Notes: a model not told the origin generated them from the letters alone. Numbered from the stretch's first letter, positions 45,287 through 57,648 are shown. The stretch is DNA of 64,000 bases from Halopseudomonas laoshanensis (GCF_008365385.1 NZ_QOVF01000001.1:744001-808000); one strand, 5' to 3'. Numbers and translations: made by a program.

Positions 45287-46165
45287 ATGGCGAACCTAGC
45301 TTTTATCGGACTGGGAGTGATGGGTTACCCTATGGCGGGCCATTTGCGCTCCGCCGGCCATGACGTAACGGTTTACAACCGTACTGAGTCCAGAGCCAAG
45401 GCCTGGGTTAATGAGTTTGGTGGTCGCGCTTGTTCGACCCCGGCTGAAGCCGCGGCAGACCAGGATCTGGTGATGATCTGCGTGGGTAATGACGATGATC
45501 TGCGCGAAGTGGTCTGCGGAGAGCAGGGTGTGCTTCAGGGTATTCGTTCTGGCGCAGTGATTATCGACCATACCACTGCGTCTGCAGGCGTGGCCCGCGA
45601 GCTGTTCCAGCGCTGTGCGGAAAAGGGCGTGGGTTTTCTCGATGCGCCGGTATCCGGCGGTCAGGCGGGTGCGGAAAATGGTCAACTGACCATCATGGTC
45701 GGCGGTGACGAGTCCGTATTCGACTTCAGCCGGCCGGTGATGAATTGCTATGCCAAGATGCTCAAATTGATGGGGCCGGCGGGGTCGGGTCAATTGACCA
45801 AGATGGTCAACCAGATCTGCATCGGCGGCCTGGTCCAGGGGCTTGCGGAAGCGCTGCATTTTGCCAAGAGCGCGGGGCTGGATGGCGAGGCGGCGATGTC
45901 AGTGATCAGCAAAGGCGCGGCACAATCCTGGCAGCTGGAAAACCGCCACAAGACCATGCTCGCCGGTGAGTTCGAGTTTGGTTTCGCGGTGGACTGGATG
46001 CGCAAGGATCTGGGTATCGTGCTGGATGAGGCGCGTCGCAATGGCGCACAACTGCCGGTTACTGCGCTGGTCGATCAGTTTTACGCAGATGTTCAGGCCA
46101 TGGGTGGCAACCGCTGGGACACCTCCAGCCTGATCGCGCGGCTGGAGCGCAAGCGCGACAAGTAA
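45287..46165 (+). CDS. NAD(P)-dependent beta-hydroxyacid dehydrogenase (HIBADH/GarR family)
   Basis: The 292-residue product has the N-terminal Rossmann motif FIGLGVMGYPMAGHL, the substrate-binding motif DAPVSGGQAGAENGQL, the catalytic lysine in GSGQLTKMVNQ and the C-terminal helical domain with KDLGIVLDEAR. Candidate substrates are 3-hydroxyisobutyrate, tartronate semialdehyde or a similar acid; sequence does not decide. AGGAG sits 6 nt before the ATG and can be masked by the leader hairpin. A related gene lies near gltA-sdh in P. aeruginosa as well. Length is normal. Confidence 0.88.
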   Translation: MANLAFIGLGVMGYPMAGHLRSAGHDVTVYNRTESRAKAWVNEFGGRACSTPAEAAADQDLVMICVGNDDDLREVVCGEQGVLQGIRSGAVIIDHTTASAGVARELFQRCAEKGVGFLDAPVSGGQAGAENGQLTIMVGGDESVFDFSRPVMNCYAKMLKLMGPAGSGQLTKMVNQICIGGLVQGLAEALHFAKSAGLDGEAAMSVISKGAAQSWQLENRHKTMLAGEFEFGFAVDWMRKDLGIVLDEARRNGAQLPVTALVDQFYADVQAMGGNRWDTSSLIARLERKRDK

Positions 46166-46261
46166 CTGCGGTCCGGTCCGCGACCTCAGATCGACAGCTG
46201 CTGCTCTCCTGTGGATAATACCGCGCCTTGGTCATGTCGCGTCCACAGGAGGGCAACGTTC

Positions 46262-46522
46262 ATGTCATTGACTAGTTGCCGCTCCGGCTGCGGCGCTTGC
46301 TGCATAGCACCTTCAATAAGCTCACCGATCCCGGGCATGCCGCAGGGCAAGCCTGCCGGGGTGCGTTGTATTCATCTGGATGCGGACGCCCGCTGCGCGA
46401 TTTTTTTCTCTCCGGATCGCCCCCGGGTCTGTGCAGAATTCCACCCGGCTGCGGACGTGTGCGGTGACAACGCTGCGGATGCCCTGCGGATTATCGGTTG
46501 GTGGGAAGCGCAGACGGGTTAG
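46262..46522 (+). CDS. YkgJ-type cysteine cluster protein
   Basis: The 86-residue product has the cysteine pattern CRSGCGACC near the N-terminus, then C at RCIHLD, RCAIFF, VCAEFHP and VCGDN, as in the putative zinc- or iron-binding YkgJ family. A FHPAADVCGD segment is typical. The AGGAGG about 9 nt upstream fixes the ATG at 46262; an in-frame extension to 46211 is unlikely. It follows the dehydrogenase by 96 bp and is convergent with gltA. The function of the family is not established. Confidence 0.82.
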   Translation: MSLTSCRSGCGACCIAPSISSPIPGMPQGKPAGVRCIHLDADARCAIFFSPDRPRVCAEFHPAADVCGDNAADALRIIGWWEAQTG

Positions 46523-46565
46523 GGGCGAGCTTCAAGCCGCAAGGAATAGAGCTCAAGGCCACCCA

Positions 46566-46596
46566 ACAAAAAACCCGCCGAAGCGGGTTTTTTTGT
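46566..46596. terminator. Bidirectional terminator between ykgJ-like gene and gltA
   Basis: AAACCCGC (46571-46578) and GCGGGTTT (46583-46590) form a stem with a CGAA loop. It has T-runs on the plus side and A-runs on the other, so it can serve both convergent genes. Confidence 0.88.
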
Positions 46597-46606
46597 TGCG
46601 GACTGC

Positions 46607-47878
46607 TTAGTGCGGATAGTCGCGCTTGGGCGAGCCGGTGTACAGCTGGCGCGGACGGCCGATCTTGTACGGGCCGCTGATCATCTCGTTCCAGTGCGCG
46701 ATCCAGCCTGGCGTGCGGCCGGTGGCAAAGATCACGGTGAACATCGAGGCCGGGATACCGATGGCCTTGAGAATGATGCCGGAGTAGAAGTCGACGTTCG
46801 GGTACAGGTTGCGCTCGACGAAGTAGGGGTCGTTGCGGGCGATTTCTTCCAGCTTCATCGCCAGCTCCAGCTGCGGATCATTGATACCCAGTTCGGCCAG
46901 TACTTCATCACAGGTCTGCTTCATCACTTTGGCGCGTGGGTCAAAGTTCTTGTAAACGCGGTGACCGAAGCCCATCAACTTGAACGGATCGTCCTTGTCC
47001 TTGGCCTTGGCCACGAACTTCTCGATGTTGGACACATCGCCGATTTCGTCGAGCATGCGCAGTACCGCTTCGTTGGCACCGCCGTGCGCCGGTCCCCACA
47101 GGGCAGCGATGCCTGCAGCGATACAGGCAAAGGGGTTGGCACCGGAAGAACCGGCCAGGCGTACAGTAGAGGTGGAGGCGTTCTGCTCGTGATCGGCATG
47201 CAATACGAAGATGCGATCCATGGCCTTGGCCAGTACCGGGTTGACCTTCTTCTCGTCACAGGGCGTATTGAACATCATGTGCAGGAAGTTTTCGGAATAG
47301 CTCAGATCGTTGCGCGGGTACATCATGGGCTGACCCATGGAATACTTGTACACCATGGCTGCCAGCGTCGGCATCTTGGCGATCAGGCGAACAGCCGAGA
47401 TCTCCCGGTGATGCGCGTCGTTGATGTCCAGTGAATCATGGTAGAACGCAGACAGCGCACCGACCACGCCACACATGATGGCCATCGGGTGGGCGTCGCG
47501 GCGGAAGCCGTTGAAGAACGTCTTGAGTTGTTCGTGCACCATGGTGTGGTTCTTGATGGTGCTGACAAACTCTTCCTTCTCGCTGTCGTTGGGCAGTTCA
47601 CCCTTGAGCAGCAGAAAGCAGGTTTCCAGGAAGTCGGCTTTCTCAGCCAGTTGCTCGATGGGGTAGCCGCGGTGCAACAGCACGCCTTTGTCGCCATCGA
47701 TATAGGTAATCTTGGATTCGCAGGAAGAGGTGGCCATAAAGCCGGGGTCGAAGGTGAAGAAACCTTCTGCGGTCAGACCGCGTACATCGATAACATCCGG
47801 GCCAAGAGTGCCTGAATACATTGGCAGGTCAATGGGGGTATTCCCCTCGATGATCAACTGCGCCTTTTTATCAGCCAT
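46607..47878 (-). CDS. gltA: Citrate synthase, type II (Gram-negative hexameric type)
   Basis: The enzyme condenses acetyl-CoA and oxaloacetate to citrate, the entry step of the TCA cycle. The 423-residue product starts [12 protein letters not shown], with AGGAGG 7 nt upstream. Catalytic residues are in the [27 protein letters not shown] segment (His), [15 protein letters not shown] (His) and [11 protein letters not shown] (Asp). The N-terminal domain typical of the NADH-inhibited bacterial form is present. It is divergent from sdhCDAB, with a 357-bp promoter region between them. Confidence 0.97.
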   Translation of the reverse strand: MADKKAQLIIEGNTPIDLPMYSGTLGPDVIDVRGLTAEGFFTFDPGFMATSSCESKITYIDGDKGVLLHRGYPIEQLAEKADFLETCFLLLKGELPNDSEKEEFVSTIKNHTMVHEQLKTFFNGFRRDAHPMAIMCGVVGALSAFYHDSLDINDAHHREISAVRLIAKMPTLAAMVYKYSMGQPMMYPRNDLSYSENFLHMMFNTPCDEKKVNPVLAKAMDRIFVLHADHEQNASTSTVRLAGSSGANPFACIAAGIAALWGPAHGGANEAVLRMLDEIGDVSNIEKFVAKAKDKDDPFKLMGFGHRVYKNFDPRAKVMKQTCDEVLAELGINDPQLELAMKLEEIARNDPYFVERNLYPNVDFYSGIILKAIGIPASMFTVIFATGRTPGWIAHWNEMISGPYKIGRPRQLYTGSPKRDYPH

Positions 47879-47943
47879 TGATGGCCTCCTGTCTGCTGGA
47901 ATCGAACTGGAATCGAAAAGAGCCCCCACGCAGGGCCCGCATC

Positions 47944-47971
47944 ACTATAAGGTGATAAATCGGTTTGTCAA
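47944..47971 (-). promoter_or_regulatory. gltA: Sigma-70 promoter of gltA
   Basis: On the minus strand, consensus TTGACA (47966-47971) and TATAGT (47944-47949) are separated by 16 bp, 65 nt before the gltA start codon. Confidence 0.8.
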
Positions 47972-48086
47972 TTCTACCGATAGTGAATGGATATCACTCA
48001 GATAAAAAGCTTTTATTTGCACCCTGAACGAGTCTTGTAAACGCCCTGTACGGTTGTAACAAGGGCATTCCAAAGGCTTGGTTGCA

Positions 48087-48115
48087 TTGTAATCAGGGGG
48101 TCAAGTCTCTATACT
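48087..48115 (+). promoter_or_regulatory. sdhC: Sigma-70 promoter of the sdh operon
   Basis: TTGTAA (48087-48092) and TATACT (48110-48115) are spaced by 17 bp, leaving a leader of about 115 nt before sdhC. Confidence 0.65.
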
Positions 48116-48235
48116 CCATGACCGGCAAAGTGGCATATCGGCCTTCCTGCAAGGTCAAGTAGTTATGCTGCTGGGGTACCCACAATAGTGCACCTTCCTA
48201 TAATCCAGCCCTGAACCACAAAAAGGGCAACGAGT

Positions 48236-48622
48236 GTGAATATAGCCGTGAATAGCAAAAGACCTGTCAATCTAGATCTCAGGACAATCAAGCAACCTGT
48301 CACAGCGCTGACTTCAATTGCTCATCGCATTTCGGGAATCATTCTGTTCATTTCCATCGCAGGCCTGCTTTGGATGCTGGACGTCTCATTGAGTTCCGAA
48401 AGTGGTTTCGAGCGAGTGCAGTCGGTTCTGCAGAATCCGCTGGCCAAACTGATCCTCTGGGGTGTGCTGTCTGCCCTGCTGTATCACCTGGTTGCCGGTA
48501 TTCGTCACCTGATCATGGACGCCGGAGTAGGTGAGGGTCTCGAGAGCGGTAAGCGTGGCTCGCAGATCGTGATTGTCGTATCCGTCATTCTGATTGTTCT
48601 TCTGGGGGTTTGGATATGGTAA
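48236..48622 (+). CDS. sdhC: Succinate dehydrogenase cytochrome b556 subunit SdhC
   Basis: SdhC is a membrane anchor subunit of complex II that binds heme b and ubiquinone with SdhD. The 128-residue product has the family start RPVNLDLRTI, SIAHRISGIILF (quinone-site Ser/Arg region) and the heme-ligand His in the YHLVAGIRHLIMD segment, with three membrane helices. The start is a GTG with AAGGG 8 nt upstream; another GTG four codons later is possible. It overlaps sdhD by 7 bp and is first in sdhCDAB. Confidence 0.95.
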   Translation: MNIAVNSKRPVNLDLRTIKQPVTALTSIAHRISGIILFISIAGLLWMLDVSLSSESGFERVQSVLQNPLAKLILWGVLSALLYHLVAGIRHLIMDAGVGEGLESGKRGSQIVIVVSVILIVLLGVWIW

Positions 48623-48984
48623 CCAACGTCACCAACCTGTCGCGCAGCGGTCTTTACGACTGGATGGCGCAACGCGTCTCTGCCGTATTGCTGGCAGCCT
48701 ATGTGCTGTTCCTGCTTGGTTATCTGATATTCAATCCGGGCCTCACTTATACGGATTGGCAGGGTCTATTCAGCCAGAACTGGATGCGTATATTCAGTCT
48801 GCTCACACTGGTGGCCTTGAGTGTTCACTCCTGGGTCGGAATGTGGACCATTTCTACTGACTACCTGACTCCTATGGCAGTTGGCAAATCCGCTACGGTT
48901 GTGCGCTTCCTGTTCCAGGCAGTGTGCGGTCTGACGATGTTTGTCCTGTTTGTCTGGGGCGTGCAGATTCTTTGGGGTATCTAA
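48616..48984 (+). CDS. sdhD: Succinate dehydrogenase membrane anchor SdhD
   Basis: This is the second anchor subunit of complex II, with 122 residues and three membrane helices. The heme-ligand His and quinone-site residues are in the VHSWVGMWTISTDYL segment; the N-terminal YDWMAQRVSAVLLAAYVLF is typical. The ATG at 48616 lies inside the last codons of sdhC. It is followed directly by sdhA with no gap. Confidence 0.94.
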   Translation: MVTNVTNLSRSGLYDWMAQRVSAVLLAAYVLFLLGYLIFNPGLTYTDWQGLFSQNWMRIFSLLTLVALSVHSWVGMWTISTDYLTPMAVGKSATVVRFLFQAVCGLTMFVLFVWGVQILWGI

Positions 48985-50757
48985 ATGTCTAACATTCGTA
49001 CTTTGACTTTCGACGCCATCATTGTAGGTGGTGGTGGTGCAGGCATGCGCGCGGCGCTGCAGCTGGCCCAGGGTGGTCACAAGACTGCCGTGGTCACCAA
49101 GGTATTCCCGACCCGTTCACACACAGTGTCTGCTCAGGGCGGCATCACCTGCGCTATCGCGTCGGCTGATCCGAACGATGACTGGCGCTGGCACATGTAT
49201 GACACCGTCAAGGGCTCCGACTATATCGGTGACCAGGACGCAATCGAATACATGTGTTCCGTTGGTCCGGAAGCTATTTTCGAGCTGGAGCACATGGGTC
49301 TGCCGTTCTCCCGTACCGAGCAGGGCCGCATCTATCAGCGTCCGTTCGGCGGCCAGTCCAAGGGCCCGGATAACCCCACTCAGGCAGCGCGTACCTGCGC
49401 CGCAGCCGACCGTACCGGCCATGCTCTGTTGCACACGCTGTATCAGAACAACGTCAAGCACAACACCACCTTCCTTAACGAATGGTATGCAGTCGATCTG
49501 GTAAAAAACCAGGACGGTACTGTGGTGGGCGTGATTGCGATCTGCATTGAGACCGGCGAGACCGCCTATATCCGCTCCAAGGCAACTGTATTGGCGACCG
49601 GTGGGGCAGGGCGTATCTATGCCTCGACTACCAACGCGCTGATCAACACCGGCGACGGTATCGGTATGGCGCTGCGCGCTGGCGTACCGGTACAGGATAT
49701 TGAAATGTGGCAGTTCCACCCGACCGGTATTGCCGGCGCGGGTACCCTGGTGACCGAAGGTTGCCGTGGTGAAGGTGGTTATTTGATCAACAAGCATGGC
49801 GAGCGGTTCATGGAGCGTTATGCGCCCAACGCCAAAGACCTTGCTGGTCGTGACGTGGTAGCTCGTTCCATGGTCAAGGAAATCATTGCCGGTAACGGCT
49901 GTGGCCCAGATGGCGACCATGTAATGCTCAAACTTGATCACCTGGGCGAGGAAGTGCTGCATAGCCGTCTGCCGGGTATCTGTGAGTTGTCCAAGACTTT
50001 TGCTCACGTTGATCCGGTTACTGCACCGATTCCAGTAGTCCCGACCTGCCACTACATGATGGGCGGTATCCCGACCAACATTCATGGTCAGGCGATTACC
50101 CAGGACGCCAACGGCCAGGACAAGATCGTTGATGGTCTGTTCGCTGTAGGTGAGGTTGCCTGCGTATCGGTACACGGTGCCAACCGTCTGGGCGGCAACT
50201 CGCTGCTCGATCTGGTGGTATTCGGCCGTGCTGCTGGCCTGCACCTGGAGTCTTCGCTGAAAGATGGAGTTGAGCATCGCTCGGCATCCGAGTCTGACAT
50301 CGAAGCGTCGCTGAGCCGTCTGGATTCGCTGAACAAGCGTACCGCCGGCGAAGACGTAGCGCCGCTGCGCAAGGAACTGCAGAACTGCATGCAGAACTAC
50401 TTCGGTGTGTTCCGTACTGGCGAGTTCATGGAAAAAGGTATCAAACAGCTGGCCGATCTGCGCGAGCGCATTGCGACCGTTAAGATTGATGACAAGAGCC
50501 AGGCGTTTAACACTGCGCGTATCGAAGCACTGGAATTGCAAAACCTTCTGGAAGTGGCCGAAGCAACTGCGGTAGCCGCAAACCTGCGTACCGAAAGCCG
50601 TGGTGCGCATGCCCGTGAAGATTTTGAAGATCGTGACGATGAAAACTGGCTGTGCCACAGCCTGTACATGCCCGCTACCAAAGAATTGCGTAAGCGAGCA
50701 GTCAACTTCGCGCCGAAAACAGTGCCTGTTTTTGAACCCAAGGTTCGTACTTATTAA
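48985..50757 (+). CDS. sdhA: Succinate dehydrogenase flavoprotein subunit SdhA
   Basis: SdhA oxidises succinate to fumarate using covalently bound FAD. The 590-residue product has the FAD motif [12 protein letters not shown], the covalent-FAD His in [13 protein letters not shown], the substrate segments QFHPTGI and [11 protein letters not shown], and [11 protein letters not shown] and [18 protein letters not shown]. Length and sequence are standard. It starts on the base after the sdhD stop and ends 13 bp before sdhB. Confidence 0.98.
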   Translation: MSNIRTLTFDAIIVGGGGAGMRAALQLAQGGHKTAVVTKVFPTRSHTVSAQGGITCAIASADPNDDWRWHMYDTVKGSDYIGDQDAIEYMCSVGPEAIFELEHMGLPFSRTEQGRIYQRPFGGQSKGPDNPTQAARTCAAADRTGHALLHTLYQNNVKHNTTFLNEWYAVDLVKNQDGTVVGVIAICIETGETAYIRSKATVLATGGAGRIYASTTNALINTGDGIGMALRAGVPVQDIEMWQFHPTGIAGAGTLVTEGCRGEGGYLINKHGERFMERYAPNAKDLAGRDVVARSMVKEIIAGNGCGPDGDHVMLKLDHLGEEVLHSRLPGICELSKTFAHVDPVTAPIPVVPTCHYMMGGIPTNIHGQAITQDANGQDKIVDGLFAVGEVACVSVHGANRLGGNSLLDLVVFGRAAGLHLESSLKDGVEHRSASESDIEASLSRLDSLNKRTAGEDVAPLRKELQNCMQNYFGVFRTGEFMEKGIKQLADLRERIATVKIDDKSQAFNTARIEALELQNLLEVAEATAVAANLRTESRGAHAREDFEDRDDENWLCHSLYMPATKELRKRAVNFAPKTVPVFEPKVRTY

Positions 50758-50770
50758 TAGGGTGACCGAT

Positions 50771-51475
50771 ATGCTGCAAGTAAGCGTTTACCGTTACAAC
50801 CCGGAGAGCGACAACGCTCCCTACATGCAGGACTTCCAGGTCGACACTGGCGGCAAGGACATCATGGTTCTTGACGTACTGGCCCTGGTCAAGGAACAGG
50901 ACGTGGGCATGGCCTATCGTCGCTCCTGCCGTGAGGGTGTATGTGGCTCTGACGGGATGAACATCAACGGCAAGAACGGGTTGGCCTGTATCACCCCGTT
51001 GTCCGATGTGGTCAAAAAGAACAAGTTGGTGCTGCGTCCGCTGCCGGGTTTGCCAGTCATACGTGACTTGGTTGTGGATATGAGCATCTTCTACAAGCAA
51101 TACGAAAAGGTTCAGCCGTATTTGCAGAACGACACGCCGGCGCCGGCTATCGAGCGCCTGCAGTCGCCGGAAGAGCGGGAAAAACTGGACGGCCTCTACG
51201 AGTGTATTCTCTGTGCCTGCTGTTCTACCTCCTGCCCTTCCTTCTGGTGGAATCCGGACAAGTTCATCGGTCCTGCTGGTTTGTTGCAGGCTTACCGCTT
51301 TCTCGCGGACAGCCGTGACACCCAAACCGTTGAGCGTCTGGCTGCACTGGACGACCCGTTCAGCGTATTCCGCTGCCGCGGCATCATGAACTGCGTGAAT
51401 GTGTGCCCCAAGGGTCTCAATCCGACCCGTGCGATTGGCCACATCCGCAACATGTTGCTGCAGAGCGGTACCTGA
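50771..51475 (+). CDS. sdhB: Succinate dehydrogenase iron-sulfur subunit SdhB
   Basis: SdhB carries electrons from FAD to quinone through three clusters. The 234-residue product has the 2Fe-2S ligands in SCREGVCGSDGMNINGKNG-LAC, and the 4Fe-4S and 3Fe-4S ligands in CILCACCSTSCPSFWW and CRGIMNCVNVCPKGLNP. I chose the ATG at 50771 because the family starts here; the frame is open upstream within sdhA. A hairpin follows 31 bp after the stop. Confidence 0.97.
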   Translation: MLQVSVYRYNPESDNAPYMQDFQVDTGGKDIMVLDVLALVKEQDVGMAYRRSCREGVCGSDGMNINGKNGLACITPLSDVVKKNKLVLRPLPGLPVIRDLVVDMSIFYKQYEKVQPYLQNDTPAPAIERLQSPEEREKLDGLYECILCACCSTSCPSFWWNPDKFIGPAGLLQAYRFLADSRDTQTVERLAALDDPFSVFRCRGIMNCVNVCPKGLNPTRAIGHIRNMLLQSGT

Positions 51476-51506
51476 TCGGTCGAAGTCTGCATCACGTTGG
51501 CCTGCG

Positions 51507-51540
51507 CCGGCTCCTGCTACAGGGAGCCGGTCAGTATTTT
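51507..51540 (+). terminator. Hairpin and T-rich tail after sdhB
   Basis: CCGGCTCC (51507-51514) and GGAGCCGG (51523-51530) form a perfect 8-bp stem with an 8-nt loop, followed by TCAGTATTTT. It could end the sdh transcript or partially attenuate sdh-suc read-through. Confidence 0.6.
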
Positions 51541-51754
51541 AATCGAGCCGCAGCCCACAAAGCCGCGGTTTGTATGTACCTAAACCAACAGGGGCAATCG
51601 GGTAACACCCGAACTATCTGTCGGGGCCGGCAATATTCCGGTTTCGCAGAACATGACAAGACAGGGTGAGTGGCAGAGACAATGCCATGGTTCACCACAT
51701 GTTTTGCGCGGATGGCAGTGTTTTTGCCAATTAATGGTCTTTGCGCCAGATGGT

Positions 51755-51774
51755 GTCCCCTTATAGAGGGTGAC
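51755..51774 (+). promoter_or_regulatory. sucA: Hairpin enclosing the sucA ribosome binding site
   Basis: GTC-CCCT (51755-51761) pairs with AGGG-(T)-GAC (51767-51774) with one bulged T. The GAGGG that serves as ribosome site (9 nt before the sucA ATG) lies in the 3' arm, so folding would lower sucA translation. Confidence 0.45.
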
Positions 51775-51779
51775 CAAGC

Positions 51780-54620
51780 ATGCCAGACAGCGAAATGCAG
51801 CAGCTGTGGAGCACATCTCATCTTGACGGTGGGAATGCCTCCTATGTTGAAGAGCTATACGAGCTCTATCTGCACGACCCAAACAGTATCGCCGATGAAT
51901 GGCGCAGCTATTTCCAGAAGCTGCCGCAAGCCAACGGCCATGCCGGGTCGGATGTTTCTCATTCGACGATTCGTGAACACTTCCAACTGTTGGCCAAGAA
52001 CCAGCGCCGTACCGCTACAGTTAACGGCGGCGGTGTTGTCAGCAGTGAGCACGAGAAAAAGCAGGTTGATGTGTTGCGCCTTATCCAGGCGTTCCGCATG
52101 CGCGGGCATCAAAGCTCCAGCCTGGATCCGCTTGGCCTTTGGCAACGCGAAGAAATCGCTGACCTGACGTTGGCTGACTACGGCCTGACCGATGCAGACC
52201 TGGACACTCCCTTCCGTACCGGCGAACTGCATATCGGCAAGGAAGAAGCTCCCCTCAAAGACATTCTTGACGCGCTGAGTTCGACCTATTGCTCGACCTA
52301 CGGTGCGGAATACATGCACATTGTCGACTCTACCCAGCGTCGCTGGTTTCAACAGCGTCTGGAAAGTGTGCGTGGCAAACCCCAGCATTCAGTACCCACC
52401 AAGCGGCATTTGCTCGAACGCCTGACCGCTGCCGAAGGCCTGGAAAAATACCTGGGCACCAAGTTCCCCGGTACCAAGCGTTTCGGTGTGGAAGGCGGCG
52501 AAAGCCTGATTCCAATGCTCGATGAGATCATTCAGCGCGCCGGTTCCTACGGCACTCAGGAAGCCGTGCTGGGCATGGCCCACCGTGGCCGCCTGAACGT
52601 ACTGGTGAACATCCTCGGCAAGAACCCCCGCGAGCTGTTCGACGAGTTCGAAGGCAAGAAGAAGAATGACCTGAGCTCCGGTGACGTCAAGTATCACCAG
52701 GGCTTCTCGTCCAACGTGATGACGTCCGGTGGCGAGATGCACCTGGCGCTGGCGTTCAACCCGTCACACCTTGAGATTGTTTCCCCGGTGGTGGAAGGTT
52801 CGGTGCGTGCCCGTCAGGATCGCCGCAACGACTTTTCCGGTGATCGGGTATTGCCGATCAATATCCACGGTGATGCTGCCTTTGCAGGGCAGGGCGTTGT
52901 CATGGAAACCTTCCAGATGTCGCAGACTCGTGCCTACAAGACTGGCGGCACCATCCACATCATCGTCAACAACCAGGTAGGCTTCACCACCAGCCGCCAG
53001 GATGATGCGCGCTCTACCGAGTATTGCACCGACGTGGCGAAGATGATCCAGGCGCCGATCTTCCACGTTAATGGCGACGACCCTGAAGCAGTCCTGTTCG
53101 TGACGCAGCTGGCGGTAGACTATCGCATGCAGTTCAAGCGTGACGTGGTCATCGACCTGGTCTGCTACCGCCGTCGTGGTCACAACGAAGCTGACGAGCC
53201 ATCCGGCACGCAGCCGTTGATGTACGAAAAGATCACCAAACACCCGACTACTCGCGAGATCTATGCGGATCGCCTGGTGGCGGAGGAGGTGATCTCCAGT
53301 GACGACGTGCAGGGCATGATGGAGGAATACCGCAATGCTCTGGACAACGGCGATCACGTGGTTAAAAGCCTGGTCAAGGAGCCGGACACCAGCTCCTTCG
53401 TCGACTGGGCTCCGTACTTGGGCCACAAGTGGACAGCGCGCCACGATACCCGCTTTGACCTGAAGACTCTCCAGGAGTTGGCCAATCGGATGAACGATCT
53501 GCCTGACGGGCTGGTGATTCAGCGCCAGGTCAACAAGATCGTTGAGGATCGCCGGAAGATGTCGGCCGGGGCGTTGGCACTGAACTGGGGCTTCGCCGAA
53601 ACAATGGCGTATGCCACCTTGTTGCACGAGGGTCATCCGGTGCGTATTACCGGTCAGGACGTCGGCCGCGGAACCTTCTCTCACCGTCACGCGGTACTGC
53701 ACAATCAAAAAGATGGCAGCACCCATATTCCTTTGGCCAAACTGGCTGAAAGCCAGCCACGTTTCGACATCTATGATTCATTGTTGTCAGAAGAAGCGGT
53801 TCTTGCCTTTGAATATGGCTATGCCACTACCACGCCGAACGCACTGGTGGTTTGGGAAGCGCAGTTCGGCGACTTCTTCAACGGTGCCCAGGTAGTGGTG
53901 GATCAGTTCATCACCAGTGGTGAGCACAAGTGGGGTCGTCTTTGCGGCCTGACCATGTTGCTGCCGCACGGTTACGAAGGGCAGGGGCCGGAGCATTCTT
54001 CCGCACGCCTGGAGCGATTCCTGCAGTTGAGCGCCGAGCACAACATTCAGGTTTGTGTGCCGTCTACACCCGCGCAGATGTACCACATGCTGCGTCGTCA
54101 GGTGATTCGTCCGTTGCGTAAGCCATTGGTCGCGTTGACACCCAAATCCCTGTTGCGTCATAAACTTGCCATATCCTCACTGGAAGATCTGGCCGAGGGC
54201 TCGTTCCAGACCGTGATTCCTGAGGTGGATGCGCTGGATCCGAAGAAGGTCGAGCGCGTCATCATGTGCAGCGGCAAGGTGTATTACGACCTGTTGGAGA
54301 AGCGCCGCAAGGATGAGATCGAGAATGCGGCGATTATCCGAATCGAACAGCTGTATCCCTTCCCCGAGGATGATCTGGCAGATGTACTGGCCAGCTACAA
54401 ATCCTTGAAGAAGGTCGTCTGGTGCCAGGAAGAACCGATGAACCAGGGCGCCTGGTACTGCAGCCAACACCATATGCGACGCGTGATTGCCCAGCATAAG
54501 GTCAAGAACCTGTACTTGGACTACGCTGGACGGGAGGCCTCTGCATCACCTGCCTGTGGTTATCCGTCCATGCACGCCGAGCAACAGGAAAAACTATTGC
54601 AAGACGCACTCACCGCTTGA
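51780..54620 (+). CDS. sucA: 2-oxoglutarate dehydrogenase E1 component
   Basis: This thiamine-diphosphate enzyme decarboxylates 2-oxoglutarate and passes succinyl groups to SucB. The 946-residue product has the N-terminal SucB-binding segment (LWSTSHLDGGNASYVEELYE), GMAHRGRLNVLVN and the ThDP/Mg site in HVNGDDPEAV. RRRGHNEADEPSGTQPLMY and GQDVGRGTFSHRHAVLHNQ are also present. Length is normal. It is followed by sucB (40-bp gap) and then lpd. Confidence 0.98.
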   Translation: MPDSEMQQLWSTSHLDGGNASYVEELYELYLHDPNSIADEWRSYFQKLPQANGHAGSDVSHSTIREHFQLLAKNQRRTATVNGGGVVSSEHEKKQVDVLRLIQAFRMRGHQSSSLDPLGLWQREEIADLTLADYGLTDADLDTPFRTGELHIGKEEAPLKDILDALSSTYCSTYGAEYMHIVDSTQRRWFQQRLESVRGKPQHSVPTKRHLLERLTAAEGLEKYLGTKFPGTKRFGVEGGESLIPMLDEIIQRAGSYGTQEAVLGMAHRGRLNVLVNILGKNPRELFDEFEGKKKNDLSSGDVKYHQGFSSNVMTSGGEMHLALAFNPSHLEIVSPVVEGSVRARQDRRNDFSGDRVLPINIHGDAAFAGQGVVMETFQMSQTRAYKTGGTIHIIVNNQVGFTTSRQDDARSTEYCTDVAKMIQAPIFHVNGDDPEAVLFVTQLAVDYRMQFKRDVVIDLVCYRRRGHNEADEPSGTQPLMYEKITKHPTTREIYADRLVAEEVISSDDVQGMMEEYRNALDNGDHVVKSLVKEPDTSSFVDWAPYLGHKWTARHDTRFDLKTLQELANRMNDLPDGLVIQRQVNKIVEDRRKMSAGALALNWGFAETMAYATLLHEGHPVRITGQDVGRGTFSHRHAVLHNQKDGSTHIPLAKLAESQPRFDIYDSLLSEEAVLAFEYGYATTTPNALVVWEAQFGDFFNGAQVVVDQFITSGEHKWGRLCGLTMLLPHGYEGQGPEHSSARLERFLQLSAEHNIQVCVPSTPAQMYHMLRRQVIRPLRKPLVALTPKSLLRHKLAISSLEDLAEGSFQTVIPEVDALDPKKVERVIMCSGKVYYDLLEKRRKDEIENAAIIRIEQLYPFPEDDLADVLASYKSLKKVVWCQEEPMNQGAWYCSQHHMRRVIAQHKVKNLYLDYAGREASASPACGYPSMHAEQQEKLLQDALTA

Positions 54621-54660
54621 GCATCTGGCAGACACCACAGCATTAATTTAAGGATCGACA

Positions 54661-55911
<1,251 letters not shown>

Positions 55912-55958
55912 TAAACAGCTGCAAGCTTAAAGCGGCACGTGGCGCGCGGCTAGCGGTG

Positions 55959-55996
55959 AGCTGCTCCTGGACGCCACAAGCGTTGGAGCAGCTTTT
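55959..55996 (+). repeat. Long hairpin between sucB and lpd
   Basis: AGCTGCTCC (55959-55967) and GGAGCAGCT (55985-55993) form a perfect 9-bp stem with a second inner stem ACGC/GCGT and a short TTT after it. It may partially terminate or stabilise the sucAB message ahead of lpd. Confidence 0.55.
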
Positions 55997-56015
55997 CCCA
56001 CACAGCTGCAAATAG

Positions 56016-57464
<1,449 letters not shown>

Positions 57465-57479
57465 TATAACGCCCCGTGA

Positions 57480-57506
57480 CTGGCAGGTCGGGTTTAAACC
57501 TGCCAG
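57480..57506 (+). repeat. Hairpin after lpd
   Basis: CTGGCAGGT (57480-57488) and ACCTGCCAG (57498-57506) are perfect 9-bp arms 15 bp after the lpd stop, with no T-tract. It is probably a 3' stabilising stem or a weak terminator. Confidence 0.55.
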
Positions 57507-57570
57507 TACCCGGGCATTATTTCGAAGCGGCAAATCCGGCCGAGCAATCGGTCTGGTCACCAGTGGCAGT

Positions 57571-57648
57571 TCTGAACAGGGCGCGGGAAGTATAGCGAAC
57601 GCAACGACGCGATTCGTCAGCCCAGGCAACTGTTCAGAGTTTCTATAC
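57571..57648 (+). ncRNA. Candidate structured leader of sucCD with interleaved pairing
   Basis: TCTGAACAG (57571-57579) pairs with CTGTTCAGA (57630-57638), and GTATAG (57590-57595) pairs with CTATAC (57643-57648). The two helices interlock rather than nest, a pseudoknot-type order. The element ends 99 nt before the sucC ATG. From memory, a leader motif called sucC has been proposed in gammaproteobacteria; whether this is the same is not checked. Confidence 0.35.

Larger units (their letters stand above)
47879..48235. other. gltA-sdhC divergent promoter region
   Basis: This 357-bp gap has no gene. It carries one clear sigma-70 promoter for each direction (listed separately). About 120 bp of sdh leader follows the plus-strand promoter, in which I see no strong hairpin. 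Confidence 0.7.
51476..51779. other. sdhB-sucA gap: structured leader of sucA
   Basis: This 304-bp gap has no gene. It contains a strong hairpin near sdhB (51507-51530), small symmetric elements such as CGGGTAACACCCG, and a hairpin enclosing the sucA ribosome site (51755-51774). From memory, Pseudomonas sucA genes have a published candidate leader motif (sucA-II); this gap is where it would lie, but I cannot confirm the match by eye. Confidence 0.4.

Noticed and set aside
46211..46261. Longer N-terminus for the YkgJ-type protein
   Set aside because: AGGAGG before the ATG at 46262 and the family's usual start make the upstream extension unlikely.
49117..50658. 513-codon minus-strand open frame opposite sdhA
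   Set aside because: It is a shadow of the highly conserved sdhA gene; its translation has no recognisable domain and no ribosome site.
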